Notes: generated from the letters alone by a model not told the origin. DNA of 14,222 nucleotides from an uncultured Oribacterium sp. (GCA_934270345.1 CAKQPT010000043.1:1-14222), one strand, 5' to 3'. Shown: positions 7,035 through 14,097, counted from the stretch's first letter. Made by a program: numbers and translations.

Positions 7035-7041
7035 TGCTATT

Positions 7042-7070
7042 TTGACAGAAATCACACATGGATTTATAGA
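7042..7070 (+). promoter_or_regulatory. Promoter of the dehydrogenase gene
   Basis: A perfect TTGACA (7042-7047), a 17-base spacer and TATAGA (7065-7070) predict a start near 7077 and a 5' leader of about 43 bases. The TTG at 7042, in frame with the gene, is therefore part of the promoter and not a start codon. Confidence 0.75.
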
Positions 7071-7119
7071 AAGCACGGGAAAATCCCGCGCGAAAGTAGG
7101 TTTAAAGGAGGACACTTGT

Positions 7120-8145
7120 ATGAAAGCTGTTCAGGTTGTGAAGCCAAATGATCTTCGTATCATCGATATGGAGAAGCCGGTCATCGATGAGAAGAATAAC
7201 GTGCTGGTAAAGATCGCCGCATCGGGTATCTGTGGTTCGGATGTCGGTATCTATCTCGGCACGAACGCAGCGGCGACCTATCCGCGTGTCATCGGTCATG
7301 AGATCGTGGGTTATGTCGTCGAGGTCGGCGAGAGCGCAAAGAAGGTAAAGGTCGGCGACCGTGTCATCATCGATCAGGTCGTGCCATGTGGTCACTGCTA
7401 TGCCTGCCGAAAGGGGCGTCCGAATGTCTGCGGCGATCTGCATGTTCGTGGCGTACATATCGATGGCGGCTATCGTGAGTATATGGCCGTGCCGGATACC
7501 GACTGCTACCTGGTGCCGGAGATGCTGACGGACGAAGAGGCGGTCATGATCGAGCCGACCACCATCGCCGTTCAGTGCTGTTCCCGTGCTCAGATCGAGG
7601 AAATCGATGATGTCATGATCATCGGCTGCGGCGCACTCGGCAGCAGTATCCTCCGTGTCGTAAAGCAGTTCCACCCGCACAGCATCACCGTGACGGATAT
7701 CGATGATGCGAAGCTGCAGGAAGCCCTCGATAACGGTGCGACCTATGCGATCAATAGTCTGAAGGAGGATGTACCGGCACGTGCACATGAGCTGACCGGC
7801 GGTTACGGCCCGACCCTCACCATCGATGCAGCCTGCGTCAAGGGCAGTCTTCTCACCGCACTTCAGGCGACGGGCAATGCCGGCCGCGTGATCACGATGG
7901 GCTTCTCCACCAGACCGGATGAGGTCAACCAGTTCGTCATCACCTCGAAGGAGCTCGACGTACGTGGCAGCCGCCTCCAGAACCGTAAGTTCCAGGAGGT
8001 CATCGATATGATCAATGATGGCAAGATCGACCTGCGTGGCTCCATCTCCCATACCTGGCCGATGGAGAAGGCACAGGAGGCCTTCGACTTCGTCACCAGC
8101 CACGACCCATCCTACCGCAAGGGCGTACTGACCTTCGACAAATAA
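7120..8145 (+). CDS. Zinc-dependent medium-chain alcohol/polyol dehydrogenase
   Basis: A 341-residue medium-chain dehydrogenase of the sorbitol/L-threonine/L-idonate dehydrogenase group. Catalytic zinc ligands are Cys38 (GICGSD) and His60-Glu61 (IGHE), with Glu145 in MIEPTT a further ligand position. Structural zinc cysteines are Cys90, Cys93, Cys96 and Cys104. The Rossmann motif GCGALG (169-174) is followed by Asp193 at the end of the second strand, which favours NAD over NADP. It should oxidise a secondary alcohol of a sugar alcohol or sugar acid in the cytoplasm. AAAGGAGG at 7104-7111 with 8 bases to the ATG fixes the start. The preceding GntR gene and shared motif suggest induction by a carboxylated sugar such as an aldonate. 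L-idonate 5-dehydrogenase or L-galactonate oxidoreductase activity is possible but cannot be told apart here. Confidence 0.9.
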   Translation: MKAVQVVKPNDLRIIDMEKPVIDEKNNVLVKIAASGICGSDVGIYLGTNAAATYPRVIGHEIVGYVVEVGESAKKVKVGDRVIIDQVVPCGHCYACRKGRPNVCGDLHVRGVHIDGGYREYMAVPDTDCYLVPEMLTDEEAVMIEPTTIAVQCCSRAQIEEIDDVMIIGCGALGSSILRVVKQFHPHSITVTDIDDAKLQEALDNGATYAINSLKEDVPARAHELTGGYGPTLTIDAACVKGSLLTALQATGNAGRVITMGFSTRPDEVNQFVITSKELDVRGSRLQNRKFQEVIDMINDGKIDLRGSISHTWPMEKAQEAFDFVTSHDPSYRKGVLTFDK

Positions 8146-8174
8146 TGACGGGGAAATGACGAAAAATGGCAAAA

Positions 8175-8240
8175 ATGACAGATTTGTCATCCCGCAGTCA
8201 CCGTATATTCATCTGCGTTATCTAATATCTTTTTAGATAA
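8175..8240. repeat. Two short inverted repeats after the dehydrogenase gene
   Basis: ATGACA-GATT-TGTCAT (8175-8190) is a perfect dyad with 6-base arms. TTATCTAA/TTAGATAA (8218-8225 and 8233-8240) is a second with 8-base arms. Neither has a clear role; both lie ahead of the main terminator. Confidence 0.4.
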
Positions 8241-8263
8241 ACTCCTATAAAATAACAAACGCG

Positions 8264-8306
8264 AAAGGGCGAAATCAGCACAGCTACTGATTTCGCCCTT
8301 TTGTTT
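8264..8306 (+). terminator. Strong terminator shared by convergent genes
   Basis: A perfect 15-base stem (8264-8278 and 8287-8301, starting AAAGGGCGAAAT) with an 8-base loop is followed by TTTTGTTT. It ends the dehydrogenase transcript and may also serve the NUDIX operon from the other side, where the U-tract is weaker. Its arm matches the hairpin at 4279-4321. Confidence 0.85.
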
Positions 8307-8323
8307 CCGCAGCACTGTAAATG

Positions 8324-8396
8324 CAGCTTCATGACTTTAATTGATATTACATAGATGCCTTTATGCGCTCGATCAGCGACGCGTCCGCCGGAAGCC
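8324..8396 (-). pseudogene. Duplicated 3' end of the NUDIX gene (remnant copy)
   Basis: These 73 bases match 8401-8473 at 64 positions (77-base period). On the minus strand they still encode LPADASLIERIKASM and a stop at 8347-8349, against LPADASLIESIKASM in the intact gene, and they include 23 bases of 3' flank. The remnant is a partial tandem duplication, or the surviving tail of a second NUDIX gene. Confidence 0.75.
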
Positions 8397-8400
8397 GCTC

Positions 8401-8473
8401 CAGCTTCGTGACTTCAAACAATATTACATAGATGCTTTTATGCTCTCAATCAGAGACGCGTCCGCCGGAAGCC
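8401..8473. repeat. Second unit of the 73-bp tandem repeat
   Basis: This unit covers the last 16 codons of the intact NUDIX gene, its stop codon and 23 bases of 3' flank. Nine mismatches to the other unit include several at third codon positions and one Ser/Arg change, so the duplication is not very recent. Confidence 0.75.
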
Positions 8474-8810
8474 ACGGAACACTCTCCAGCGTTTCCTTCG
8501 TCAGCCACCGGGCATCCTCTGCTTCCTTCAGCACCAGCCGGCCGGCGACGACCTCCACCCAGAAGCAGTCCATACTGAGATGGAATGCCGGGTAATCGTA
8601 CTCGATCGTATCGATCAGCTCTCCTACCCGGATCTCCGTATCCAGCTCCTCTCGGATTTCCCGAACCAGCGCCTCCTCAGCTGTCTCCCCGGCTTCGATC
8701 TTTCCACCCGGAAACTCCCACCAGCCCTTGTATTCACCATAACCACGCGCCGTCGCGAAAATTCGATTGCCATCGCGGATCACCGCCGCCACTACTCTTA
8801 CTATCTTCAT
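8424..8810 (-). CDS. MutT-like NUDIX hydrolase
   Basis: A 128-residue single-domain NUDIX pyrophosphatase, a normal length for MutT-type (deoxy)nucleoside triphosphate hydrolases. The Nudix box spans Gly36 to about residue 58, with Glu42 and the metal-binding core REIREE at 50-55. The Gly usually found near the end of the box is Asp57 (EELDTEI), a variant common in this subgroup. Substrates are likely oxidised or modified dNTPs, but this cannot be decided from sequence. Its ATG overlaps the TGA of the upstream ATPase gene by 4 bases (ATGA at 8807-8810), so the two are translationally coupled. Its 3' end is duplicated just downstream. Confidence 0.88.
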   Translation of the reverse strand: MKIVRVVAAVIRDGNRIFATARGYGEYKGWWEFPGGKIEAGETAEEALVREIREELDTEIRVGELIDTIEYDYPAFHLSMDCFWVEVVAGRLVLKEAEDARWLTKETLESVPWLPADASLIESIKASM

Positions 8811-9925
8811 TGCTGTAGCTCCTTCTTTAGTGCCATGAGATCGTCGTAGTTCACCGAAGTGTCAAAAGCGTTATTGTAGAACTGACGGCTCTTCAAAAGC
8901 TCTGGTCGGATATTATAAGTTTCATACATATTATTCAGCCGAATCTTACTTTCCGATTTTGCAATCCAGATGTTATCCTGACGGTTAAACAGATCCAGCA
9001 CTTCACAGTAGTGAGTCGTAAACATAAGCGTCGCCGATTTTTTATTCACCGTCTTATCCTTGAACAAGCTGATCATGTTCTCCACCAAAGTTTTATGGAA
9101 ATGATTTTCCACTTCATCGATCAGCAGATCAAATCCATTTTCCAGTGCTGCCACAACGAAAATATAGAGCAGTGCGCCTTTGGTCGTACCACTGGAAAGC
9201 ATATACACCAGTTCAGAATCTGAAAGCTCTCTGACATGGTTCTGGTAAGTGAGCTTGTAATGCTTTTCGTCCATCATTTCCAGGCTCTCAATCTTATCAT
9301 CGAAGATCTTCATCACTTTCGTCAGAACTTCTCTGGATATTTTATATGTCTTCATCGCTCTGAACATCAGACGATACGTATCCGCACCTTCTCCTTCACA
9401 GTTAAAGTAAACGGCACGAGTCGCTTTTTTCTTCAGGACGAAAAATACGATGGAGGTATCTTCTGGAAGCTCACCTAAATCCTCGATCTCTTCAAACTCG
9501 TCATCCGAATAAATGTCTTTCACCTTGGATTTATAGTATTTTTTTCGATAGATATGCTGCTCTGTAAAATCAGCTATGCTGCCCAGATTCGGATCCTCTT
9601 TTAAAACGGTGTTGTACTTATAGATCGAATCCTCATGGAAGAAAATGATTTCCAGTTTCACATTATCATAATTATAGTGTTTGTCTTCCAAGCGAAATTC
9701 ACTGAGAATCGAATAAGCGCATTCCATCAATTCAATCGCCGATGTTTTTCCAGACGCGTTTTTACCGACGAATGCTACCGTATTGAAAACATACAGCTCG
9801 TCCGCGATTTCCTGCAGCTCATACTCTTTATCTTCACTTGTTTTTTTAGACTTTGCGACGAGATCGATCGTAAAATCATCCACGCAGTTTTTATAGTTTG
9901 ATGCACGTACCCTTAACAGTTTCAT
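8807..9925 (-). CDS. AAA/ABC-type ATPase of the AAA_15/AAA_21 (OLD/RloA-like) group
   Basis: A 372-residue SMC/ABC-like ATPase. Walker A is GKNASGKT (54-61) after a short strand-rich start (MKLLRVRASNYKN). A long helical and charged middle follows, then an ABC-like signature LSSGT (243-247), Walker B LLIDE with Asp270 and Glu271, and an H-loop TTHYCE (His305). This is the layout of overcoming-lysogenisation-defect-like and RloA-like ATPases, many of which act in phage defence or nucleic-acid processing. No TOPRIM or nuclease domain is fused. AAGGAAGG 8 bases upstream favours the ATG at 9925 over a GTG 9 bases earlier. The gene is visibly more AT-rich than its neighbours, suggesting transfer. 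It is coupled to the NUDIX gene. The substrate is unknown. Confidence 0.85.
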   Translation of the reverse strand: MKLLRVRASNYKNCVDDFTIDLVAKSKKTSEDKEYELQEIADELYVFNTVAFVGKNASGKTSAIELMECAYSILSEFRLEDKHYNYDNVKLEIIFFHEDSIYKYNTVLKEDPNLGSIADFTEQHIYRKKYYKSKVKDIYSDDEFEEIEDLGELPEDTSIVFFVLKKKATRAVYFNCEGEGADTYRLMFRAMKTYKISREVLTKVMKIFDDKIESLEMMDEKHYKLTYQNHVRELSDSELVYMLSSGTTKGALLYIFVVAALENGFDLLIDEVENHFHKTLVENMISLFKDKTVNKKSATLMFTTHYCEVLDLFNRQDNIWIAKSESKIRLNNMYETYNIRPELLKSRQFYNNAFDTSVNYDDLMALKKELQQ

Positions 9926-9958
9926 AAAAGACACCTTCCTTTGCTACGGTCTATCCTT

Positions 9959-9964
9959 ATTATA
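9959..9964 (-). promoter_or_regulatory. -10 hexamer of the ATPase-NUDIX operon
   Basis: TATAAT on the minus strand, 34 bases before the ATPase start. The -35 position (TGTTCT at 17 bases) is poor. GAAC (9983-9986) and GTTC (9996-9999) flank that region as a loose inverted repeat. Confidence 0.5.
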
Positions 9965-10075
9965 GCGCAGCCACACGAATTAGAACACATTTTTTGTTCC
10001 AAAACGCGTGCTATTTCAGAATTGTCCAGAATACTCATGTTTCTCACAGAATCGCAGCGAAGAAAAACGTCGATA

Positions 10076-10152
10076 TTCAGTTTGCTTGCACAGGGGCGGG
10101 CTCGAAATATGAATAGATATACAGTGTCAATGGGGTGGGCAAGCAAACTGAA
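10076..10152. repeat. 14-bp perfect inverted repeats around a 49-base segment
   Basis: TTCAGTTTGCTTGC (10076-10089) is the exact reverse complement of 10139-10152. The segment between holds a perfect TTGACA on the minus strand (10125-10130) with only poor -10 candidates, and two GGGGYGGGC direct repeats (10093-10101 and 10132-10140). It lies between the ATPase promoter and a terminator. It could be a folded leader, a small mobile repeat or an invertible segment. No gene is convincing in 9926-10184. Confidence 0.65.
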
Positions 10153-10178
10153 AAGAGACGACCGGTTATGTCGTCTCT
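10151..10178 (-). terminator. Hairpin after the helicase remnant
   Basis: The perfect 9-base stem AGAGACGAC/GTCGTCTCT (10154-10162 and 10170-10178) with a 7-base loop is followed on the minus strand by a short T run. It sits 7 bases after the remnant's last stop codon and is probably that gene's original terminator. Confidence 0.65.
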
Positions 10179-10184
10179 AAAAAA

Positions 10185-11025
10185 TCAGTTCACGATCAGC
10201 TTGTTCGTCTGTCGGATGTACTTCGCCGGGATCTCCGCTGCGTGATGGAACTCATACACGACGATAACGTCTTAGTAATCCTTCGACAGGTTCTGTTAAA
10301 CCTCGTCGAGTTTAGGTCTGAATCGATACAAAGAGATGGTCGAGCGCTTCCGGCTTATGATTGCCGACCCATAGGTCTCCGAAATTGAGATCGTGGAGCA
10401 CACCACGGAAGGTTTCAATGCTCTGCTCGAGGATCTCCTCCCGATGCGCCACGAAGAGGAGGCGGTTCTGCTCACCCGGATGCGCCTTGCAGAAGCGTGC
10501 ATAATCGAAGGCGGAGATCACTGTTTTTCCACAGCCGGTCGCGGCAACGACCAGATTCCGGGTGTGACCGAAAACCTGCCGCTCGACCTCGAGCTTATCG
10601 AGGATTTCCTGCTGATAGGCATATGGACGGATATCGAAGACAAACTTTCGATCCGTGCCCTCGCCGACATACTTTTCATTTCGAAGCGCCTGGATCAGAC
10701 GATCCCGCTGGGAAGCGCCATACAGTACGAATTCACTGTCGTTCCAGTAGCTTGCAAAGGTAGCCCGGACCTTCTCGATCGTATCCGCCATATCCTTTTC
10801 GGCCGCCTTCACGTTCCACTCGAGACCACTCGTAAGGGCTGCGTTCGACATGTTGGAGGAGCCGATATAGGCCGTCGTGAAGCCGGTATCGCGGTAGAAG
10901 ATATACGACTTCGCATGCAGGCGCGTCCGCTTCGTGTCGTAGGATATTTTAATCTCGGTGTTCGGCAGCTTGTCGAGCTCCTCGACCGCCTTCACATCCG
11001 TCGCGCCCATGTAGCTGGTGCAGGG
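10185..11025 (-). pseudogene. Remnant of a PLD-domain/DEAD-type superfamily 2 helicase
   Basis: A decayed fragment of a large helicase of the PLDc-SF2 (DUF3427-associated) type. The readable part begins in the PLD-like domain ([15 protein letters not shown]), has [11 protein letters not shown] and GSSNMSN, then enters the helicase core with [11 protein letters not shown], Walker A AATGCGKT and [10 protein letters not shown]. It loses frame after HLFVSIQT (stop at 10312-10314). Continuing in another frame, KLDEV-stop-QNLSKDY-stop-DVIVVYEFHHAA shows stops at 10296-10298 and 10272-10274 and DEFHH changed to YEFHH. Immediately after HHAA it joins a short tail ending NKLIVN-stop at 10185, so most of the gene's 3' half is deleted. 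The N-terminus is missing too: codons upstream of about 11025 run through another gene's terminator. Such helicases occur in defence-rich accessory regions. Confidence 0.8.
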
Positions 11026-11052
11026 ACATATTTCTGCACATCTTGTATATAC

Positions 11053-11079
11053 AAAAAGAGCCATGCGCGGGCATGACTC
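11053..11079 (-). terminator. Terminator of the XRE-cupin gene
   Basis: On the minus strand the stem GAGTCATGC/GCATGGCTC (one T-G pair, 4-base loop) is followed by five T (11053-11057). It lies 85 bases after the regulator stop. Between them is a 10-base palindrome CTCAGCTGAG (11118-11127) of unknown role. Confidence 0.75.
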
Positions 11080-11163
11080 TGTACGTATAATTTTATATGT
11101 TGTTTCCGATGGCGCCACTCAGCTGAGGGCCTACGTGTCAAGGACTACACCTTCGCGTTTCGA

Positions 11164-11718
11164 TCAGAACGATGGCGGGGTGATGGCGAAGATGACGCGG
11201 GCGTCGATGGTGCCGCGGTTGTGCCATACGTGGGCGGCATACGGCGGGATGCGCACACTGTCGTCTGCGGTGAGCGGGAACTCGGCACTGTTCATCTCCA
11301 GGACGACGCTGTCACCGGAAATCAGATAGGCGACTTCCTCACCTTCATGGCTGCGGGCGTCGCGGTAGGAGCTCATGCCGGCCGGGATGATCATCATGCA
11401 GAACTCGATGCTGCCCTTCGTGTCCGGTGTCAGCAGTTCATAGCGCACATCCGGAGCGCTTTTAAAGCCGAGGGAAAGACGGTCCTCCGGGTGAACGACC
11501 GGAGATTCATGGTCTTCTTCGCGGAAAAACATGTAGATCGGTGTGTCCAGCGCAGTGGCGATGCAGCGAAGTGTATTAATCGATGGATTGACCAGGTCGT
11601 TCTCGATCTGGCTCAGCATCGACGGTGTAATCTCTGCGAGATTTGCCGTTTTACGCACGGAAAAGCCCTTCGCCGAGCGGATTTCCTGTATCTTTTTACC
11701 GAGACTAAGTCCATTCAT
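11164..11718 (-). CDS. XRE-family transcriptional regulator with C-terminal cupin domain
   Basis: A 184-residue regulator. Residues 8-62 form an HTH_3 domain (GKKIQEIRSAKGFSVRKTA, then TPSMLSQIENDLVNPSINTL). Residues 105-182 form a cupin_2 barrel with metal-type residues His124, Glu126 or Glu127 (SHEGEEVAYLISG) and His163/His166 (HVWHN). The family binds small ligands in the cupin and usually controls nearby metabolic or export genes. AGGGAG 8 bases before the ATG and a good promoter support the start. It is divergent from the MATE pump gene with a shared 173-base region, so control of the pump is likely but not shown. Confidence 0.92.
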   Translation of the reverse strand: MNGLSLGKKIQEIRSAKGFSVRKTANLAEITPSMLSQIENDLVNPSINTLRCIATALDTPIYMFFREEDHESPVVHPEDRLSLGFKSAPDVRYELLTPDTKGSIEFCMMIIPAGMSSYRDARSHEGEEVAYLISGDSVVLEMNSAEFPLTADDSVRIPPYAAHVWHNRGTIDARVIFAITPPSF

Positions 11719-11759
11719 ATATTATTCTCCCTGTATGCCACATAGAAGCGGCAGCTAAA

Positions 11760-11788
11760 ATTATCACACACTAACTCGATGAAGTCAA
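11760..11788 (-). promoter_or_regulatory. Promoter of the XRE-cupin gene
   Basis: On the minus strand TTGACT (11783-11788), 17 bases, then GATAAT (11760-11765). The predicted start is 35-40 bases before the ATG. Confidence 0.65.
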
Positions 11789-11838
11789 ATGATAGTGAAG
11801 TGCGCCTCATATTCTTAATGGTTATGTGCATAATAATA

Positions 11839-11847
11839 TGTTATAGT
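11839..11847 (+). promoter_or_regulatory. Extended -10 promoter of the MATE gene
   Basis: TG-T-TATAGT forms an extended -10 with no clear -35 (TGGTTA at 17 bases). A predicted start near 11854 leaves a leader of about 38 bases. The AT-rich shared region has ample room for regulator binding. Confidence 0.5.
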
Positions 11848-11891
11848 CATGAGGTTACACTGCATTATTATAAGGAATAAAGGATTTAGAA

Positions 11892-13259
11892 ATGACAAGT
11901 ACCACCGGAACCATAAAAGAAAACAAGATGGGTGTCATGCCTGTGAAGAAGCTGATCATCAACATGTCTGTACCGATGATGATCTCCATGCTGGTGCAGG
12001 CACTCTACAACATCGTCGACTCGATTTTCGTCGCACAGATCAGTGAGAATGCGCTTGCTGCCGTTACCTTTGCCTTCCCTCTGCAAAATCTGATGATCGC
12101 AGCGGGCTGTGGCACCGGTGTCGGTATGAACGCCCTTCTATCGCGTTCACTCGGCGAGAAAAACTTCGACTGTGCAGATGATGCGGCGAATACCGGTCTC
12201 TTTCTCAGCGCGCTGAACTTTATCGTCTTTCTTCTGGCAGGCATCTTCGTGACCGGCCCGTTTATCGCGAGTCAGACCTCCGTGCCGGAAATCATAGAGG
12301 CCGGAGACACCTATCTCCGCATTGTCTGCATGTTCTCGGTCGGGCTTTTCTTCCAGCTGACCTTCGAACGCCAGCTGCAGTCGACTGGCCAGTCTGTACT
12401 GTCCATGTGTTCCCAGCTGACCGGCGCCATCTTGAACATCATCTTCGATCCGATCATGATCTTCGGCCTTTTCGGATGCCCGAAGCTCGGCGTCGCGGGC
12501 GCAGCCTATGCAACGGTCCTCGGCCAGTGCATCGCGGCCTGCCTCGGTCTGTTCCTGAACCTGCGCTTCAACAAGGAGCTCCACCTGTCGCTGTCCCGCA
12601 TACTGCATCCGAAGAAGGCGGTCATCGGCCAGATCTACTATGTCGGCGTGCCGTCCATCCTGATGATGGCGATCGGTTCCATCATGACCTACTGCATGAA
12701 CCTGATTCTCGCCGCCTTCTCCACGACAGCAGCCGCGGTGTTCGGTGTATACTTCAAGCTGCAGAGCTTTTTCTTCATGCCGGTCTTCGGCCTCAACAAC
12801 GGCCTCATCCCGATTCTCGCCTACAACCTCGGTGCGCGGAAGAAGCAGCGCATCAACGAAGCGCTGAAGTTTGCCATCTCACTCGCGATCTGCATCATGC
12901 TCTGCGGAACCCTCGCCTTCGAGCTAATGCCGGAAGTACTTCTTCGTTTGTTCAATGCTTCCGACGATATGCTTATGATCGGAATCCCGGCGCTTCGCAT
13001 CATCGCGATCCACTTCCCACTGGCCGCCTGCGGCATCGTCATGGGTTCCATCTTTCAAGCCTTCAGTCAGAGCTTCTATTCTCTGATCGTTTCCCTCGGT
13101 CGCCAGCTCGTCGTACTCATCCCGGTCGCATGGCTTCTTTCACTCAGCGGAAGCGTGCACAATGTATGGTGGTGCTTCTTCATCGCAGAGCTTGTATCGC
13201 TGATGCTCTCGATCTGCTTCTTCCGAAAGGTATATCGCAAGAAGGTCGCACCACTGTAA
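11892..13259 (+). CDS. MATE-family multidrug/toxin efflux transporter (DinF/MepA-like)
   Basis: A 455-residue polytopic membrane protein of normal MATE length with about 12 hydrophobic helices. The first (about 20-45) carries the typical NMSVPMMISMLVQALYNIVDSIFVA, followed by GCGTGVGMNALLSRSLGEKN near residues 75-95 and LTGAILNIIFDPIMIF near 175-190, a segment typical of the family. The second half repeats the fold (GVPSILMMAIGSIMTYCMN and FGLNNGLIPILAYNLGARK). It exports cationic drugs or metabolites in exchange for Na+ or H+. AGGA 8 bases before the ATG fits this start. It is divergent from an XRE-cupin regulator and followed after 123 bases by a TetR gene on the same strand. No clear terminator separates the two. 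Confidence 0.93.
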   Translation: MTSTTGTIKENKMGVMPVKKLIINMSVPMMISMLVQALYNIVDSIFVAQISENALAAVTFAFPLQNLMIAAGCGTGVGMNALLSRSLGEKNFDCADDAANTGLFLSALNFIVFLLAGIFVTGPFIASQTSVPEIIEAGDTYLRIVCMFSVGLFFQLTFERQLQSTGQSVLSMCSQLTGAILNIIFDPIMIFGLFGCPKLGVAGAAYATVLGQCIAACLGLFLNLRFNKELHLSLSRILHPKKAVIGQIYYVGVPSILMMAIGSIMTYCMNLILAAFSTTAAAVFGVYFKLQSFFFMPVFGLNNGLIPILAYNLGARKKQRINEALKFAISLAICIMLCGTLAFELMPEVLLRLFNASDDMLMIGIPALRIIAIHFPLAACGIVMGSIFQAFSQSFYSLIVSLGRQLVVLIPVAWLLSLSGSVHNVWWCFFIAELVSLMLSICFFRKVYRKKVAPL

Positions 13260-13285
13260 TCGCGCAGCCAGCATTTCCCCATTCC

Positions 13286-13313
13286 TTTACATTCCAGACT
13301 ATTGTATGATAAA
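13286..13313 (+). promoter_or_regulatory. Possible promoter of the TetR gene
   Basis: TTTACA (13286-13291), 16 bases, then GATAAA (13308-13313). A second -10-like GATAAT lies at 13320-13325 without a matching -35. Confidence 0.4.
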
Positions 13314-13325
13314 GGATATGATAAT

Positions 13326-13363
13326 GCCGGTTAGCGGATCACGGATATGCCCCACCAACCGGC
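13326..13363 (+). promoter_or_regulatory. Inverted repeat in the TetR gene leader
   Basis: GCCGGTT (13326-13332) pairs with AACCGGC (13357-13363) around 24 bases. It ends 6 bases before the ribosome binding site AAAGGAG (13369-13375). It may be an operator for autoregulation or an RNA hairpin that affects translation. Confidence 0.4.
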
Positions 13364-13382
13364 GAGGTAAAGGAGTGACAGG

Positions 13383-13952
13383 ATGGCGAAATTTACTCGG
13401 CAGGCGATCATGTACAGCACGCTGAAGCTCTTGCAGGTAAAACCGATCGATAAGATCACGGTGCGTGACATCTGTGATCAGTGCGAGCTTACACGAAATA
13501 CGTTTTACTACTATTTCAGTGATATCTATGAGGTGGTGGAGGAGCTTCTGAAATTCGAGACGGATAAGTCGCTTTCCGAGCAGCAGGAGTTCGACAGTCT
13601 GTATGATGCGTATCTTCAGAAGTATCATCTCGTGCTGGAGTATAAGAACGCAGTCTATCATCTGTACCACTCGAAAAACCGCGACATGATCCTCCGGTAT
13701 CTCTATGACATCACGGAGGATTTCGTCGGGAAGTATGTGCGAAATGAGGTCCGTGGTCATCACCTGAACGAGGAGGACATCCACTTCATCACCCGCTTCT
13801 ACAGTGGTTCGATGATCGGCAGTATCCTCCGCTGGCTGCAGGAGGGCATGAAGGACTCGCAGGAGGAGATCATCTATAAGATATCGATGGCCTACCAGGC
13901 GACGATCCAGACGCTGATCCAGCAGATCGAGGCGTCGAAGAAGCCGAATTAA
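13383..13952 (+). CDS. TetR/AcrR-family transcriptional regulator (DhaS-like)
   Basis: A 189-residue regulator. The helix-turn-helix lies at about 25-45 (ITVRDICDQCELTRNTFYYYF), preceded by the usual helix that begins TRQAIMYSTLKLL. The C-terminal ligand domain is helical, about 140 residues, and has the RFYSGSMIGSILRWLQEGM segment typical of the short DhaS-like TetR group. AAAGGAG with 7 bases to the ATG fixes the start. It lies downstream of the MATE gene in the same direction and could respond to a pump substrate, or control itself or genes outside the window. The ligand is unknown. Confidence 0.9.
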   Translation: MAKFTRQAIMYSTLKLLQVKPIDKITVRDICDQCELTRNTFYYYFSDIYEVVEELLKFETDKSLSEQQEFDSLYDAYLQKYHLVLEYKNAVYHLYHSKNRDMILRYLYDITEDFVGKYVRNEVRGHHLNEEDIHFITRFYSGSMIGSILRWLQEGMKDSQEEIIYKISMAYQATIQTLIQQIEASKKPN

Positions 13953-13974
13953 CGATCGGCCCGCTCATTTCCGG

Positions 13975-14008
13975 CAGCCACGGGAGCTGATCCCCGCTGA
14001 GATTTTTT
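13975..14008 (+). terminator. Weak terminator after the TetR gene
   Basis: CAGC/GCTG and GGG/CCC pairs form an interrupted hairpin (13975-13999) followed two bases later by six T (14003-14008). The stem is poor but the position is right. Confidence 0.4.
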
Positions 14009-14030
14009 CATCCCCTGGCGCCTGGCAGAA

Positions 14031-14045
14031 AGGGGTCTGGCCCCT
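14031..14045. repeat. Diverged palindrome AGGGGTCTGGCCCCT
   Basis: It differs from the core palindrome at 61-73 and 14146-14158 by one central base (A to G), and its arms pair with one T-G wobble. It is likely a diverged member of the same repeat family. Confidence 0.5.
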
Positions 14046-14097
14046 GTCCATCCATGCACGACTTGAACTGAATCTGACTGACAATCTGATAACAAAA

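Noticed and set aside
7102..8190. A long minus-strand frame opposite the dehydrogenase
   Set aside because: The plus-strand gene has a promoter, ribosome binding site and zinc motifs. The opposite frame is an Asp/His/Ile-rich artefact of codon bias.
9983..9999. GAAC...GTTC as a LexA (SOS) box before the ATPase
   Set aside because: The halves are 9 bases apart; Gram-positive LexA boxes need 4.
9922..10146. A 74-codon open frame on the minus strand upstream of the ATPase
   Set aside because: It starts inside the inverted repeat, has no ribosome binding site, runs through the ATPase promoter and start region, and resembles no known family.
11026..11118. An N-terminal extension of the helicase fragment
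   Set aside because: These codons read through the XRE gene terminator and bear no helicase similarity.
12407..13309. A 300-codon frame within the MATE gene
   Set aside because: It is an Arg/His/Pro-rich shifted frame of the transporter without family features.
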